This document shows positions 45,010 to 54,619 of a stretch of 64,000 nt of DNA, piece by piece. Under the pieces are notes generated by a model. That model had not been told where the DNA came from, did not search any database, and saw nothing but the letters and a program-made list of their open reading frames with translations. This DNA comes from Curvularia sp. ZM96 (lineage: Eukaryota > Ascomycota > Dothideomycetes > Pleosporales > Pleosporaceae), in assembly GCA_022457065.1 (NCBI GenBank), contig JAJGBQ010000009.1:248001-312000 (forward strand), written 5' to 3'. A program made the translations under genes and the position numbers. Position 1 is the first letter of the stretch; each line of letters begins with the position of its first letter.

Positions 45010-46596
45010 ATGTCACTTCTTGATCTTCCAACAGAGCTTTTACTCGCAGTTCTAGAATACGTCAATGTGTGGGAATGGAAGCAGGTCAGGCAGACCTGCA
45101 GAAGCCTGAGCGAGCTTGCAACGCCTCTTCTTTTTGAGGAGATCAATTTTGAGCTCTGCGAGCACGGCTGCGAGTCCCTGTATACCATTTCCCAGGACTC
45201 TGTGCTCAACTGTTTTGTCAAGACCATCGCGCTCCGCAGAATTCGTGGATACCGGAAGTTTGCGGACTTCGACGCCTGGGTGGAGGGCATACACCAGCCA
45301 GGCACTCCAGATCACATCCCATGGAAGACCTGTCATACAACTTACTACGAAGATAAAGAACTACGTAGTCAGCTCATGCCATATGAAGAGTGGGCCAGAT
45401 TGTCCAAGGAAGAGAAAAATGCGCTCTACGAAGCATACAATGCAGACCGCAAGCTGCAAAACAAAGACATTCGGTCTATCGCAAACGCAGAAGCAGGAAA
45501 TGTATCCGTTACTCAATTTTCCAAGGCCCTCCAAACACTGCCGAATTTAAGTGCCTTTGAGCACGAGCCTAGGTTTCTTGACACCGACGTATGGGCTCTT
45601 CGATGGCGAGACCTTTATTTCCACCCCGACTATATTGTTGGGTTTACGGATAACGATGAAGACGAAGACATTGATGCCCTACAACTGTCGATCGTGCTCG
45701 AAAGGCTCGCATACTTTAGAGGAAAAGGCCAGAGGCTACAGAAGATGAGCATGTATATTGGCGGCCCTGCCTTCGCAACACCAGCGCGCTTGAAACTTCT
45801 AAGGCTCAGCGGCCATCATGAGATTACACGTCTCTGTCGATCCATTCATGCGTCTTCGCCAGAAGCAGACGCAGACGCCAGTACTGGCCTTGTAGGATCC
45901 GACGAGAGTAAGCTGCTCCGTAGCCGGCTGCAAGCGATGGCGTGCGCGTTATCTGATCTGACTTGTCTTGATTTCTGTGTGTCTGATAATGACGAAATGA
46001 CAGGCTGCATGGAGACCGCAGCGAAGCTCGTCTTTTTCTTTCTCACGGGTGCTACCAAACTCCAACGATTGAGCCTAGCATTCGGAAGACTTGTTGATGG
46101 CTATCTTCAACCAACGTACGGGAGTCGAGAGAGAGAGCAGGCGCAAGGCTCTATGGCGCTACTTTCACATCTTAGTCTTCACTCGCGTTGGAATCAGATC
46201 TGCAACATCGAACTAGAGATAGCGACCGATCGGAATACATTGATGGGTTTTCTGCTTGCGCACAAGGATACGCTTCGCCGTCTCACACTTGTACGCACGT
46301 CCCTTGTACGACTGGGAGACTATCGGAACACGTGGGAGCCGACTCTTACAGAAATTGGGCAATGCCTTTGCCTAGAGTTCCTCAGGCTCTCGACCCTTTG
46401 TGACACTATACAAGACTGGGTGCCAGGTGTTTGTAGGCGCATGCTATTCGATGTGGAGAATAGCATATGGCAAAGCAAAGAAAGCGAATTTGAAGCATAT
46501 CACAGCGCAGTAGTCGCACGCGTACTCCGAGGGGAAGTGATTGATTCGCTCCAGCCGCATACTGCGGAGGCACGCGAAGTTAATATAGTTCCATAG
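45010..46596 (+). CDS. F-box protein
   Basis: 528 residues from the ATG at 45010. The N-terminal F-box (MSLLDLPTELLLAVLEYVN, then VRQTCRSLSELATPLLFEEI) binds Skp1 in SCF ubiquitin ligases. The remainder has leucine-rich-like segments (LSFLDTD..., LTCLDFCVSD, LQRLSLAFGR, LEFLRLSTLCDT) and an acidic patch (DNDEDEDIDA). Intronless. An open frame extends 53 codons upstream, but that part is repeat-derived and not F-box-like, so the internal ATG is preferred. Target unknown. Confidence 0.85.
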   Translation: MSLLDLPTELLLAVLEYVNVWEWKQVRQTCRSLSELATPLLFEEINFELCEHGCESLYTISQDSVLNCFVKTIALRRIRGYRKFADFDAWVEGIHQPGTPDHIPWKTCHTTYYEDKELRSQLMPYEEWARLSKEEKNALYEAYNADRKLQNKDIRSIANAEAGNVSVTQFSKALQTLPNLSAFEHEPRFLDTDVWALRWRDLYFHPDYIVGFTDNDEDEDIDALQLSIVLERLAYFRGKGQRLQKMSMYIGGPAFATPARLKLLRLSGHHEITRLCRSIHASSPEADADASTGLVGSDESKLLRSRLQAMACALSDLTCLDFCVSDNDEMTGCMETAAKLVFFFLTGATKLQRLSLAFGRLVDGYLQPTYGSREREQAQGSMALLSHLSLHSRWNQICNIELEIATDRNTLMGFLLAHKDTLRRLTLVRTSLVRLGDYRNTWEPTLTEIGQCLCLEFLRLSTLCDTIQDWVPGVCRRMLFDVENSIWQSKESEFEAYHSAVVARVLRGEVIDSLQPHTAEAREVNIVP

Positions 46597-46914
46597 CAAT
46601 CCTCGCGCTTAAAAAAGGTACTTCGTATTGCGTAAAGTGCAATCAAAGACACTCTTTGTGTAGTATGTTGCGGAGCTAGTAGTTTCCAGCTTGCCCTAAT
46701 TCAGCCATATATCCAGTGCCTAGATATCGCAAGCAAAGGAGACATGCGCGCATTTGAGCGCAGTCGCAGGCCGCACGTAGGCAATAGTGTAAAACTTGTC
46801 AAGGTATTGGAGGATTGTAGCGCCATTGCGGGCGCTTGCGGGCGCTCTACTAGTGGGCAACCATGTGCGATTCGTTAATAGCAGGCCTCTATCCCCAATC
46901 CCCGACGAAACTAG

Positions 46915-47300
46915 GGTCAGAATCGACCTAACTTAGGGTTGCGCTACCAGTTGTGCTTAGGGCTACGCTTAGGGCTTTACCCTAATTCAACCCTAAGTTA
47001 GTGTTACGACAGGCGCGAGCGGTTCTTAGCAGGTTGCTATAACTAGTTGACGTGAAAGAACACCACCATAGTGGATAAGCACTAGACGATAACCTAGGGG
47101 CGTCAGCTGGGGGTATTTGGTAAAGTTTTCTGTGCACCCCCTTATATCTCTTTTATCTCAACCTATTTCTTAGGTTAAAATACTACTTACTGTTTTGGTA
47201 AAGGTAGCTACATAGAGAGTTTTGAAGGAGGGCAACTGTTACCCTCGCTGAAAGCCCCTCCCCTTCATGTTGCCCTCTCTTATCTCTCCCCTTCTCCTCT
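46915..47300. repeat. Dispersed repeat (right part of 62780..63510) with telomere-like motifs
   Basis: Shares with 63050..63500 the TTAGGG-variant block, CAGGCGCGAGCGGTTCTTAG, ACCCCCTTATATCTC and the GAGGGCAACTGTTACCCTC segment. It provides the empty site for the 104-bp element at 63306 (TTTTGGTAAAGGTAGC). 46597..46914 has no gene. Confidence 0.85.
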
Positions 47301-47325
47301 TAGGCTTGTCGATAGATTTGCCGTA

Positions 47326-48327
47326 CACTCTCATGCACTTGCAGCTTCCGCTTTGCGCACATAGCCGAATTATCATCCCACGCAGGACACGGACACGCCT
47401 GATGTACGCTTTTGCAAAGGGAGTTAGACTATATCAATATCGTGCGTTGATTGGGCTCAGAGCCCGGAAAAAGACTGATTGATTGATTGATTGATTGATT
47501 GATTATATCCTACTCAGTTTCAGCCGTGATCTCCACAGCTATACCCGGATGACTAGCATTGCAGACAGCCGGCACGATGCGGACATGAGTCCACAACGCC
47601 CCACTTCACTTTCGAAAGAGCCATATGTCCCCAGAGGCCTGCCGTTGTCTGGCTTCTATCTACGACTATGTACATTTCGTCTCTAGAAGTGACGTCTTTT
47701 GCCTATGTGTGCTGCAAACTGTATTTCCATGTGTATGCCGTACTCAAAGCCTCGTATGTGCAGCGTTGTTCAAGGCTCGTAGAGGCAAGGATGCCTCATG
47801 CTTTGCGTCTGTAATACTTTCAGTCTCCCCCTTAGCGTTCTGCTATCGTGTGTGCTAGCTTGCCCTAATACCCCTAGGGCTCGACATATGTTCCCCAATC
47901 TCCGATGGTTTTCAAGTGCTATGATGTTGTCCACTAGGTTCTTATGTGGCCGTATCTTGTGGTGTGACCTGCCACCAGGCACAGCGACAGCAGCATTTCG
48001 TCATAACGCAGCTTCACAAGAGCGATGCTCCGCTCGTGCGTGTTGTCAAGCCTACTAAGCATGAGAGCTCTCATGCGAACCTCCTCAGACCTTGTCAGGT
48101 GTGTCGAAGGGAGACCAGTCCTTCAACACGTGGGGCGACAGTGTAAGAGGCTGTCTGGTGATCTGTAAGTGTATAGTGGCACCGATAGTAGCATGCCCTG
48201 GAAAAAGACGCATCGCTGATAGAAACTAGTACTATTTGGGCAAAATCATCACTAAGCGACAGAGGCTTAGCGTGGGATCAGAGATGGCCTGCTCACAGAA
48301 ACTGGAAGCTGCAACTGCATGAGAGTG
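47326..48327 (+). mobile_element. TA-flanked TIR MITE, family B, copy 3, with nested insertion
   Basis: TIRs CACTCTCATGCACTTGCAGC and, in reverse complement, CACTCTCATGCAGTTGCAGT, flanked by TA. Total 1002 bp. Subtracting the insertion at 47476..48199 and its 10-bp duplication leaves 268 bp, the exact length of the 43096..43363 copy. Confidence 0.9.
47476..48199 (-). mobile_element. Retroposon-like insertion with 10-bp duplication and (TGAT)n tail
   Basis: 724 bp flanked by the direct repeat GGAAAAAGAC (47466..47475 and 48200..48209), absent in the empty MITE copy. The left end is a (TGAT)n run (47476..47505), which read on the minus strand would be a simple-repeat 3' tail as found on some LINE/SINE copies. 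The minus strand has a short open stretch (SHHKIRPHKNLVDNIIALEN) of unknown nature. No clear RT or endonuclease. Confidence 0.7.
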
Positions 48328-48352
48328 TATGCTTTGGGGCCGAAGCTGAGAT

Positions 48353-48560
48353 TGTTACAAGTCACAAGCAGAAAGATCTCCTCACGTGCTGGTGACCACG
48401 AGTTGAGGTAAGCACTTGGAATCATACTGGAAAGGTAATCACTGCCGTGGGGTTACGATCGCGTGATTGTTATCTTGCCAAGGCAGACGATCCGGGAATG
48501 GCAGGAACGGTGGCTTGTCGATTATTCCTGAGCGTGCGCATGTGCTGACAGATCAGCGTT
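48353..48560 (+). repeat. LTR 5' part, diverged, family of 59161..59640
   Basis: Begins TGTTACAAGTCACAAGCAGA and later has TTGCCAAGGCAGACGATCCGG, collinear with TGTTACAAGTAACAAG and CGCCAAGGCTGGCCATCCGG of the full LTR. The rest of 48561..49325 has no recognised feature. Confidence 0.55.
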
Positions 48561-49325
48561 GACACCAAGCCTTATCAGGTATCAGTGGGTGATGGTCAGC
48601 GAGTCATCCATTAAAGTCCTCGACATGTACTCTGCATACATACACATTAGGGAACAAAAAACGTCACCATTATATAGTTACATAACTAGCTGCCTATAGC
48701 TATTCTGTGGTCTGCTTTAACTACTGTACGTGGGCTATCAGCACGCATCACTACAGTTCCATCAACTCGTAGTAAAACTTATCGTTGCTTGTAACTAGTT
48801 TCTCTCTTTTTCGGGATATCCGTGCTTTGATCAGGTCCTATGACACAGTTGGCTTGAAAAATATGCTTACGGTATAAGTGTAAGTGCTGCGTAATCAAGC
48901 AGCGCAATGAAGCTCCCGAATTTCCAAAGTAATTTGAAAAACAAACCGGTCGCAAAGACAATTTATGGTTTGCGTTCGCCTCAGTGGTATCCATTTGGTA
49001 CATGGGCAGGAGTATAATGCACTCCCAAGATGCCATAGCTCCTTTGGCGCCATGTGTGAGAGTGCATATTGGTACTGTAATTATTGTATTTTCCCGCTTG
49101 CATACTAGCCGTTGAGCGTTCGTACAGACATAAGCATTTTCGTATGTAATAACATAGCAAGCATGGAAATATTACTGTATATCTATAGCGTGGCCCCTTG
49201 CACCTCTTCCATATATTTAAGCTGTAAAGTTCATCTCTTATATATCACCCGGTTTCGAGTTGGTGAAGACGCAAGGAGCCTAATACAGACGTGCCTCTTT
49301 TAGCGAAGCGTATTTCATAATTATT

Positions 49326-49874
49326 ATGGATTTAGCGACATCTATCGCCAATTTTCGGGCTGAAATCAAGCGATACAGTGACTCTGATTTGAGAGCGAGC
49401 ATTCGTGATATTAGACCAGGAGATCTGCTTGTGGTGTATTATATTACGGATGACCTTGACTCTCAACGCAAGCTTTTACAAATGGGTCGTGTTAAGACCG
49501 TATCGGATATGTTAGACAAACTGCATTATGATAAGAAAGCAGAGGCCCTCAAATACATGCGCAACAAACGACGATTGGACGTGATGAGGACGTGGTGCAA
49601 GGAAAAAAAGTGTAAAGAACTAAAAAAACTAAATGAATGGCAACTTAAAGAAGATAATAGGTGGCCATGTGGACTCACAGACACGCGCGTGTGGACACAC
49701 GGCGTGGCTAAAGGACTTCCGGGCCATTATCCCGTGGATATGAACCGATGCTTGAAGTGTGGGAAAATCTACCTGAACTGGGAGAGTGTTAGTGTTCTGG
49801 ATTGTAGGGAGCACAGCTATTGTGAAAGTTGTGATAAAGATGAAAGCCATTGCCTACGCTGCGACATCCAGTAA
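49326..49874 (+). CDS. Small protein with C-terminal RING-like zinc finger
   Basis: Intronless, 182 residues, ATG at 49326. The N-terminal half is helical and charged (ANFRAEIKRYSDSDLRASIR, KKCKELKKLNEWQLKED). The C-terminus has Cys/His spacing C-x2-C-x15-C-x2-H-x2-C-x2-C-x6-C-x2-C, which fits a C3HC4 RING (CLKCGKIY, then CREHSYCESC, then CLRC). A RING would make it a candidate E3 ubiquitin ligase, by inference. The spacing is compact; another treble-clef fold is possible. Confidence 0.7.
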   Translation: MDLATSIANFRAEIKRYSDSDLRASIRDIRPGDLLVVYYITDDLDSQRKLLQMGRVKTVSDMLDKLHYDKKAEALKYMRNKRRLDVMRTWCKEKKCKELKKLNEWQLKEDNRWPCGLTDTRVWTHGVAKGLPGHYPVDMNRCLKCGKIYLNWESVSVLDCREHSYCESCDKDESHCLRCDIQ

Positions 49875-50138
49875 AGTAGGCGTCGCATGTGTGTTAGTTA
49901 TATTAGTTTTGTAATCAACCGAATTAATCAGTAAAAATTCAGATTGACCTTCCAATATAACAACTCACTTTAACTAACTAGTTAGATATTTCAATATAGA
50001 ATAGGCCGTGGTAGGACAGTTTAGGGTAAGAAAAGGTATTGTAAGTTATTAACTACCTTCAATCATACCATATACAATTCTAGAACACTTTTTATAAGTT
50101 CTCAACTCATGTAGCAACCTAATATCTGTCACCATGTA
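49875..50138. other. Intergenic, AT-rich
   Basis: 264 bp, AT-rich, no feature recognised. Confidence 0.5.
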
Positions 50139-50395
50139 GTGGAAACCTTTGTGGGCTGGAATGAGCTAATGAGATGCAGTATCCCGCGGGAATGCTTGCT
50201 GAGTATTTGCTCTCATTGGCTAGTTGCGGTCCATGGGTATGCATGTAACGATGACCGCAACCTCTACGTTATTAACGGCCACGTCGCTGTTATTACTCGC
50301 TACCATAAGACGCAGTCGCAGTGGGATAGGCCTAAGGTAGTCGCGCGCTTCTTGCCTGAGGCTGTAGGCCAGTTAATCACAGCCTATCTACTATT
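50139..50395 (+). pseudogene. Tyrosine-recombinase fragment of a second subfamily
   Basis: Translates to DDRNLYVINGHVAVITRYHK, then QWDRPKVVARFLPEAVGQLI. This aligns with NIFLENGLVTFVTSYHK and KIIHRYLPPEVSELLVYYL inside the neighbouring 848-residue ORF but is clearly a different subfamily. It is the segment just after recombinase box I. It is fused at about 50395 to the OrsD segment of the next unit, so two elements have recombined here. Confidence 0.65.
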
Positions 50396-50458
50396 TCCTC
50401 TCTACACCAGCTTCCTCTGATTCCTCAGCTTCCTCTCTGTACCGGCTTCCTCTGTCCC

Positions 50459-53005
50459 ATGCAAGACCCTCGAACTGGTCTGCCGTGTCGCTATATCTGC
50501 CGTACTCTCAAACAAATACAAAGACATTGCCGGAATGAGCATAGCTGGGTCAATCCTAGAAGCCAACACAAACCTAGAAGAATAGGAAGACCTACAGCTA
50601 GCGAGACGGTGCGTTTTACAAAAGTAAGCTGCCAGGCGTTCTTTGCGCAGAAGAGTTATCGGGTCTTTTTCCAAGTCTTGGACACTCCTAGGGCTGAAAT
50701 CGTAAACAACGTATCTACGCTTGATACAAATTTGGATAGAGAAGAAGATTCCTGGGATCAAATAGAGAGACAGATTACAGCTAGAGAGCAGGAAGAGGCT
50801 AGAGACACTCTAGCAACAGGATTTGGTATGGACCCTTTGGGGACGTATCCTCTGAGCCTCGTACCGTGGCTTGAGGTAACCCGATGGCACCAATATCTTC
50901 ACGGCCACCGCCTGCAGGACGTCGCGCAGCTCATTTGCCTTCCAACGTATGCAGCTATCGAAAACAGTGATCGCCAATTGCTTGCGCTTATCGATGTCTT
51001 TGACAAGCTTATTGATGAAGCTCGCACTGCCATTCTAGCTGATGAGGCAAGCGTGTTCGACCAGCATCGCGTAAACAGCTTTATTCGTGGTCGGCAGTAC
51101 CATCGGCCACTTCTCGTCAAGCTACAGGAAGGGACGTACAAACGATACAAGAAAGTCTGGATGCAGCTGCTCTGTTTTGTTTCCCGCGTGGTGCTGCTGC
51201 GGCATGCTCCTTTCCTTCACTATGTCGTCACTGATGCGCAGTCAACTGCACTAGATCGGCTATTTGCTGCCCTTCGGAAAACCCATGAAGAGGAGGATGA
51301 TAGAGAAAGAGAGTCTAAATCGCATCAGGATCTGTGCCTAGAGTTGTGTATCTCGTTGCTAGATCATTGTCTTAAGGGAAATGTCTACGACAGTCTTGTC
51401 GTTGGCTTTCTCGCTATTCTTAGTATTGATGTTAAAAGCGGCGGCTTCCGGGACCCAGTTTCGTATACACCCGATCTTTCAGCATTCGTAAAGCTGGCTC
51501 AAATCCTAGTTTTACAAAAGGGGATACGTTCCGCTAACGCTGGACTGATTGACTTCCCAGCCGACCTAATTGATGAGATGCAAGACCGATTCATGGTATA
51601 TGGGAGTCGATCTCCAATGAATTGGATACTCAAGATCCGCTCGTATGGCTGCAACGTCCGGGATAGCACGACTGCCTTGGGACACATCATATGGACGGAT
51701 GACGGCGAACATCTATCTTACAAGAACTTCGAGTTGTCTATGACTGCGCTCCGTTGGTTCATGCGTGATCAGGTCGAGCTAGCACAGAAGCAACTCCACG
51801 ATTTGTTGCTACTACCGCCCGATAGAGACGCAGAAAGCAGGGCAGACGCCGTTCCACCAGTGCGCTTACGAGAGCTAAAAGATGACCCAACCATCAACAC
51901 CGCAGATTGGAGTTTTCTTCTAGACAAGCGTAACGAGGATCAGCTAGCTGGTCATGATCGCTGGCTCCTCCGCCGTATTAGGGACCATGGCTGGCTTAGA
52001 AAGCAGTTCTTAGATGGCCAGCATTCTACTACGTGGAAAAAGAAACGAGTGAAGAGCTATCTTGATGCAATAAAAACCTTCCTCCAACGGCTTCTGCTCC
52101 TTGTTCATATAACAGGCGAACAGCCTGCTAGAGGGACAGAGCTTCTTACACTTCAGTGGCGAAACTCGCAACACGGAATTCGGCGAAACATCTTTCTCGA
52201 GAATGGCCTAGTTACATTTGTGACTTCCTACCATAAAGGCTATAGCATTACAGGATCTACCAAGATCATCCATCGCTACCTACCGCCTGAGGTTAGCGAG
52301 CTCCTTGTCTATTACCTTTGGCTTGTAGTGCCTTTTGTTGGGCAACTAGAACGCCTTACACCGGACTTTGTACCTACAAGCACGACGTCTTCCCTTCTTT
52401 GGTCTCGCTCGATAATCGATAAGTCTGGGCATCGGCAGGACGTGCCTTGGCCAAGCAAATGCCTTAGCGACGTACTAGCTAGAGAGTTCTCGCGACATCT
52501 CTCTACACGTGCCAGCATTATTGTATGGCGGCATTCAGCTATCGCTATTACTCGGCGCCATCTTGGACGATTGGGATTCAAGCGAGACTACGATGGCAAA
52601 GAAGAGATCCAAACTGTCGCGGACCACCAGGCTGCGCACAGCTCTATGCTAGCAGGTCAGCTATACGCTCGGGGGATAGAGGAAGCACCAGGGCATATTG
52701 CACCAATACGAGCAGAGTATCGCGCTATCAGCCGTGCATGGCATAGCTGCCTTGGGTTCGGAGTTTTTATTGGCAGCCGTCCAACAACATCAATGCCTAG
52801 TAATCGCTGCCAGCCACAGCTAGAAACGCGTTCTAGTACTGTACCCGATGGCATCGTTGTGGAGAAGTGCACTAGCACGAGAGAGACACTAAAGAGAAAG
52901 GAGAGAGATGATCAAGATGAGCTAGATCAATGGTTTCAACATGGTGTTAGGTTTGGTAAAAGGGCTACACGGCGAAGCGTGATGGATAAGCAGAACAGTG
53001 CATAA
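50459..53005 (+). CDS. OrsD zinc finger / Crypton-like tyrosine recombinase
   Basis: 848 residues from the ATG at 50459. The frame is open further upstream (IPQLPLCTGFLCP, a normal OrsD sequence), so the true N-terminus is truncated and this ATG is only the first available. The N-terminus is the second half of an OrsD domain (CRYICRTLKQIQRHCRNEH, WVNP). A long helical region follows. The C-terminal third has a complete tyrosine-recombinase set: Arg558 (ARGTELLTLQW), Arg691-His692 (VWRHSAIAI), His727 and Tyr736 (AHSSMLAGQLYAR, nine residues apart as in the family). Such recombinases occur in Crypton elements and, as I recall, in telomere-associated RecQ helicase proteins of fungi. No helicase domain follows; the tail is charged (KRKERDDQDELDQWF). 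Likely the enzyme of a mobile or subtelomeric element. Confidence 0.75.
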   Translation: MQDPRTGLPCRYICRTLKQIQRHCRNEHSWVNPRSQHKPRRIGRPTASETVRFTKVSCQAFFAQKSYRVFFQVLDTPRAEIVNNVSTLDTNLDREEDSWDQIERQITAREQEEARDTLATGFGMDPLGTYPLSLVPWLEVTRWHQYLHGHRLQDVAQLICLPTYAAIENSDRQLLALIDVFDKLIDEARTAILADEASVFDQHRVNSFIRGRQYHRPLLVKLQEGTYKRYKKVWMQLLCFVSRVVLLRHAPFLHYVVTDAQSTALDRLFAALRKTHEEEDDRERESKSHQDLCLELCISLLDHCLKGNVYDSLVVGFLAILSIDVKSGGFRDPVSYTPDLSAFVKLAQILVLQKGIRSANAGLIDFPADLIDEMQDRFMVYGSRSPMNWILKIRSYGCNVRDSTTALGHIIWTDDGEHLSYKNFELSMTALRWFMRDQVELAQKQLHDLLLLPPDRDAESRADAVPPVRLRELKDDPTINTADWSFLLDKRNEDQLAGHDRWLLRRIRDHGWLRKQFLDGQHSTTWKKKRVKSYLDAIKTFLQRLLLLVHITGEQPARGTELLTLQWRNSQHGIRRNIFLENGLVTFVTSYHKGYSITGSTKIIHRYLPPEVSELLVYYLWLVVPFVGQLERLTPDFVPTSTTSSLLWSRSIIDKSGHRQDVPWPSKCLSDVLAREFSRHLSTRASIIVWRHSAIAITRRHLGRLGFKRDYDGKEEIQTVADHQAAHSSMLAGQLYARGIEEAPGHIAPIRAEYRAISRAWHSCLGFGVFIGSRPTTSMPSNRCQPQLETRSSTVPDGIVVEKCTSTRETLKRKERDDQDELDQWFQHGVRFGKRATRRSVMDKQNSA

Positions 53006-53054
53006 CTCCTTAGATAATAAAAGCTAGAATCTAGTTTTCTATTTTTTATATTTG

Positions 53055-53280
53055 CCCACACATTGCATAGCGATATGCAAGAGCCACAAGCAGAGCGTTG
53101 TGAAGTCACAGGTGCGCATCCACTTGGACACCAAACATCGAGAGCTGGCTCCCCACACACGGCGCAGCATGGTACAAGCCACCAGTCAGGAGCCATGGCT
53201 GTGGAACTGGGCCGACAGTGCAGGCCAGGTCATGTTCCACGCCCAGATGCTGCGCCGCTGCCTCATCTGCCCGTTTATTA
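53055..53280 (+). pseudogene. OrsD N-terminal fragment
   Basis: The plus strand reads CIAICKSHKQSVVKSQVRIH followed by LDTKHRELAPHTRRSMVQA, the first zinc finger of an OrsD domain in a separate unit starting 50 bp after the recombinase ORF. Homology is lost before the DUF7587 gene. It makes the third OrsD/recombinase piece in a row. Confidence 0.6.
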
Positions 53281-53333
53281 GGTTCGGACTTACGAAGGCC
53301 GAGACAGCAGAATTACCAGCGTGTATCCTCCCT

Positions 53334-54247
53334 TTACTAGAGATCCTCTATTGCCTTGATCATATCGTCGTTCTGATTCGCCTCCTCTGCATCGTCATCG
53401 GAGTCCGTGCAGTTGTCATCTAGATAGTGATGTTCGGAAGAGTTATCTGAATCTTCAAGATGGTCGATGTGTGCGTCAATGGATATACGCGCGGCTTTGA
53501 TGGTTAGCTGTGTGCATACCTCCAGAAGGGTGAAGACTGACCAGAAAGACTTTCTATAACCGTGGACATATCGAACGCTGATAGACGAGTAGAAGTAGAT
53601 TGGGATTTCTTTTCTCTCCTAAACTTACGGAAATCTGGCGCGATGATATCATCAAACCAGTCCTTATTATCGGCGAGCTCTTCCCACTCGTAGTGACCAA
53701 CAATTTCTTCAGCGGCAACTTCCCATAGACAAACGTAGTGGTCGACGTAGTATTCCATTCCCTTATTATAAGGGTCTGGGATATCATAATGCTCCATTTC
53801 AGCAGCGATATCGAGGATTGGTAAACTGTTTTTAAGTCGAGTGGCGGGGTCAATGACAGTGAGTGTCTGGTTTCCTCGTTTTGCGCTTCTCCATTTTGCG
53901 AGATTCTCAATTGCGCTGGCTGATTTTGTAAAGGATATGAATGGTGTTGGTTCCCAGATTCCATGATTGAGGTGAGTGGCAAGGAAGTCTTTACGATCTT
54001 GCTCTGTGATGAGAGGCAACCTAGGTGACCTTGATAGCATATGGCCATCCATATTGGGATTGCTCCCTGAGTTGGCATCCCAAATTCGAAGAAGTGGAAA
54101 GTCAAGCTTCTGAGTGTCACTGACTTGCCATGGATGGCGTTCCTCCTCGGATCGCATGAAAGGGTTGACGATGTTGGCTCCTAAAAGCTGTAGAATTTTT
54201 TCGCGCGTGAGGGTTACCAAATTATCATCACAAGCTCGCGAATTCAT
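53334..54247 (-). pseudogene. DUF7587-like protein, frame-disrupted, copy 2
   Basis: ATG at 54245..54247 opens 247 residues highly similar to the 3881..3002 copy (SRACDDNLVTLTREKILQLL, LLRIWD, FISFTKSASAIENLAKW, TVIDPATRLKNSLPILD). The main frame covers ESLSGQSSP and stops at 53504. The conserved acidic tail (SDNSSEHHYLDDN, SDDDAEE, ending about 53334) is one frame off. In copy 1 the break falls earlier, so the two copies carry different lesions or rely on undetected splicing. Residue changes between copies are scattered. Possible ADP-ribosyltransferase-like fold, by inference only. Confidence 0.6.
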
Positions 54248-54426
54248 AGTGGTGGACCTGTACTAGGCTACGAAGTATTCTTTTGGTAAAGGTGTTGGTG
54301 TGTACTTGTTGAAGTGCGAGCACAAGTTGGCGATCAGACTGCGCACCCCGCACAGCCCTCCTTCCGGGGAGAGTCTTATTAATATCGGGCTCTTATGGTG
54401 ATTGCATGCTGCAATCACTGGCACTA

Positions 54427-54619
54427 CTGTTATTAGCGTTTGCAGCTTTACTTATGTGGACAGCGTTCCAAAAGCCCAGTCATCAGAAGATCGTGGATTA
54501 ACCAATCAAATCAGTTATTCTGCAGCCGACTTTTTGCACTAAGTTACATACGAATTGTGGGGCTGCTCAAGTGTGCTGCGCAGCTACGTGTATGGTGAAG
54601 CCGCAATCGCTACTGACAG
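54427..54619. mobile_element. TA-flanked TIR MITE, family A, in the duplication
   Basis: 193 bp between TA at 54425..54426 and 54620..54621. The TIRs read CTGTTATTAGCGTTTGCAGC and CTGTCAGTAGCGATTGCGGC. The paired duplication has the unoccupied TA (GGAATTAAAAACACGCC at 4055), so the insertion postdates the duplication or was lost precisely from the other copy. Confidence 0.92.

Noticed and set aside
47478..47505. Ordinary TGAT microsatellite
   Set aside because: It sits exactly at one end of a duplication-flanked insertion, so it is better read as the tail of that insertion.
50459..53005. Starship captain (DUF3435) identity for the tyrosine recombinase
   Set aside because: The N-terminus is an OrsD zinc finger and the sequence around the catalytic residues resembles Crypton/telomere-linked recombinases; no cargo-element boundary was seen.
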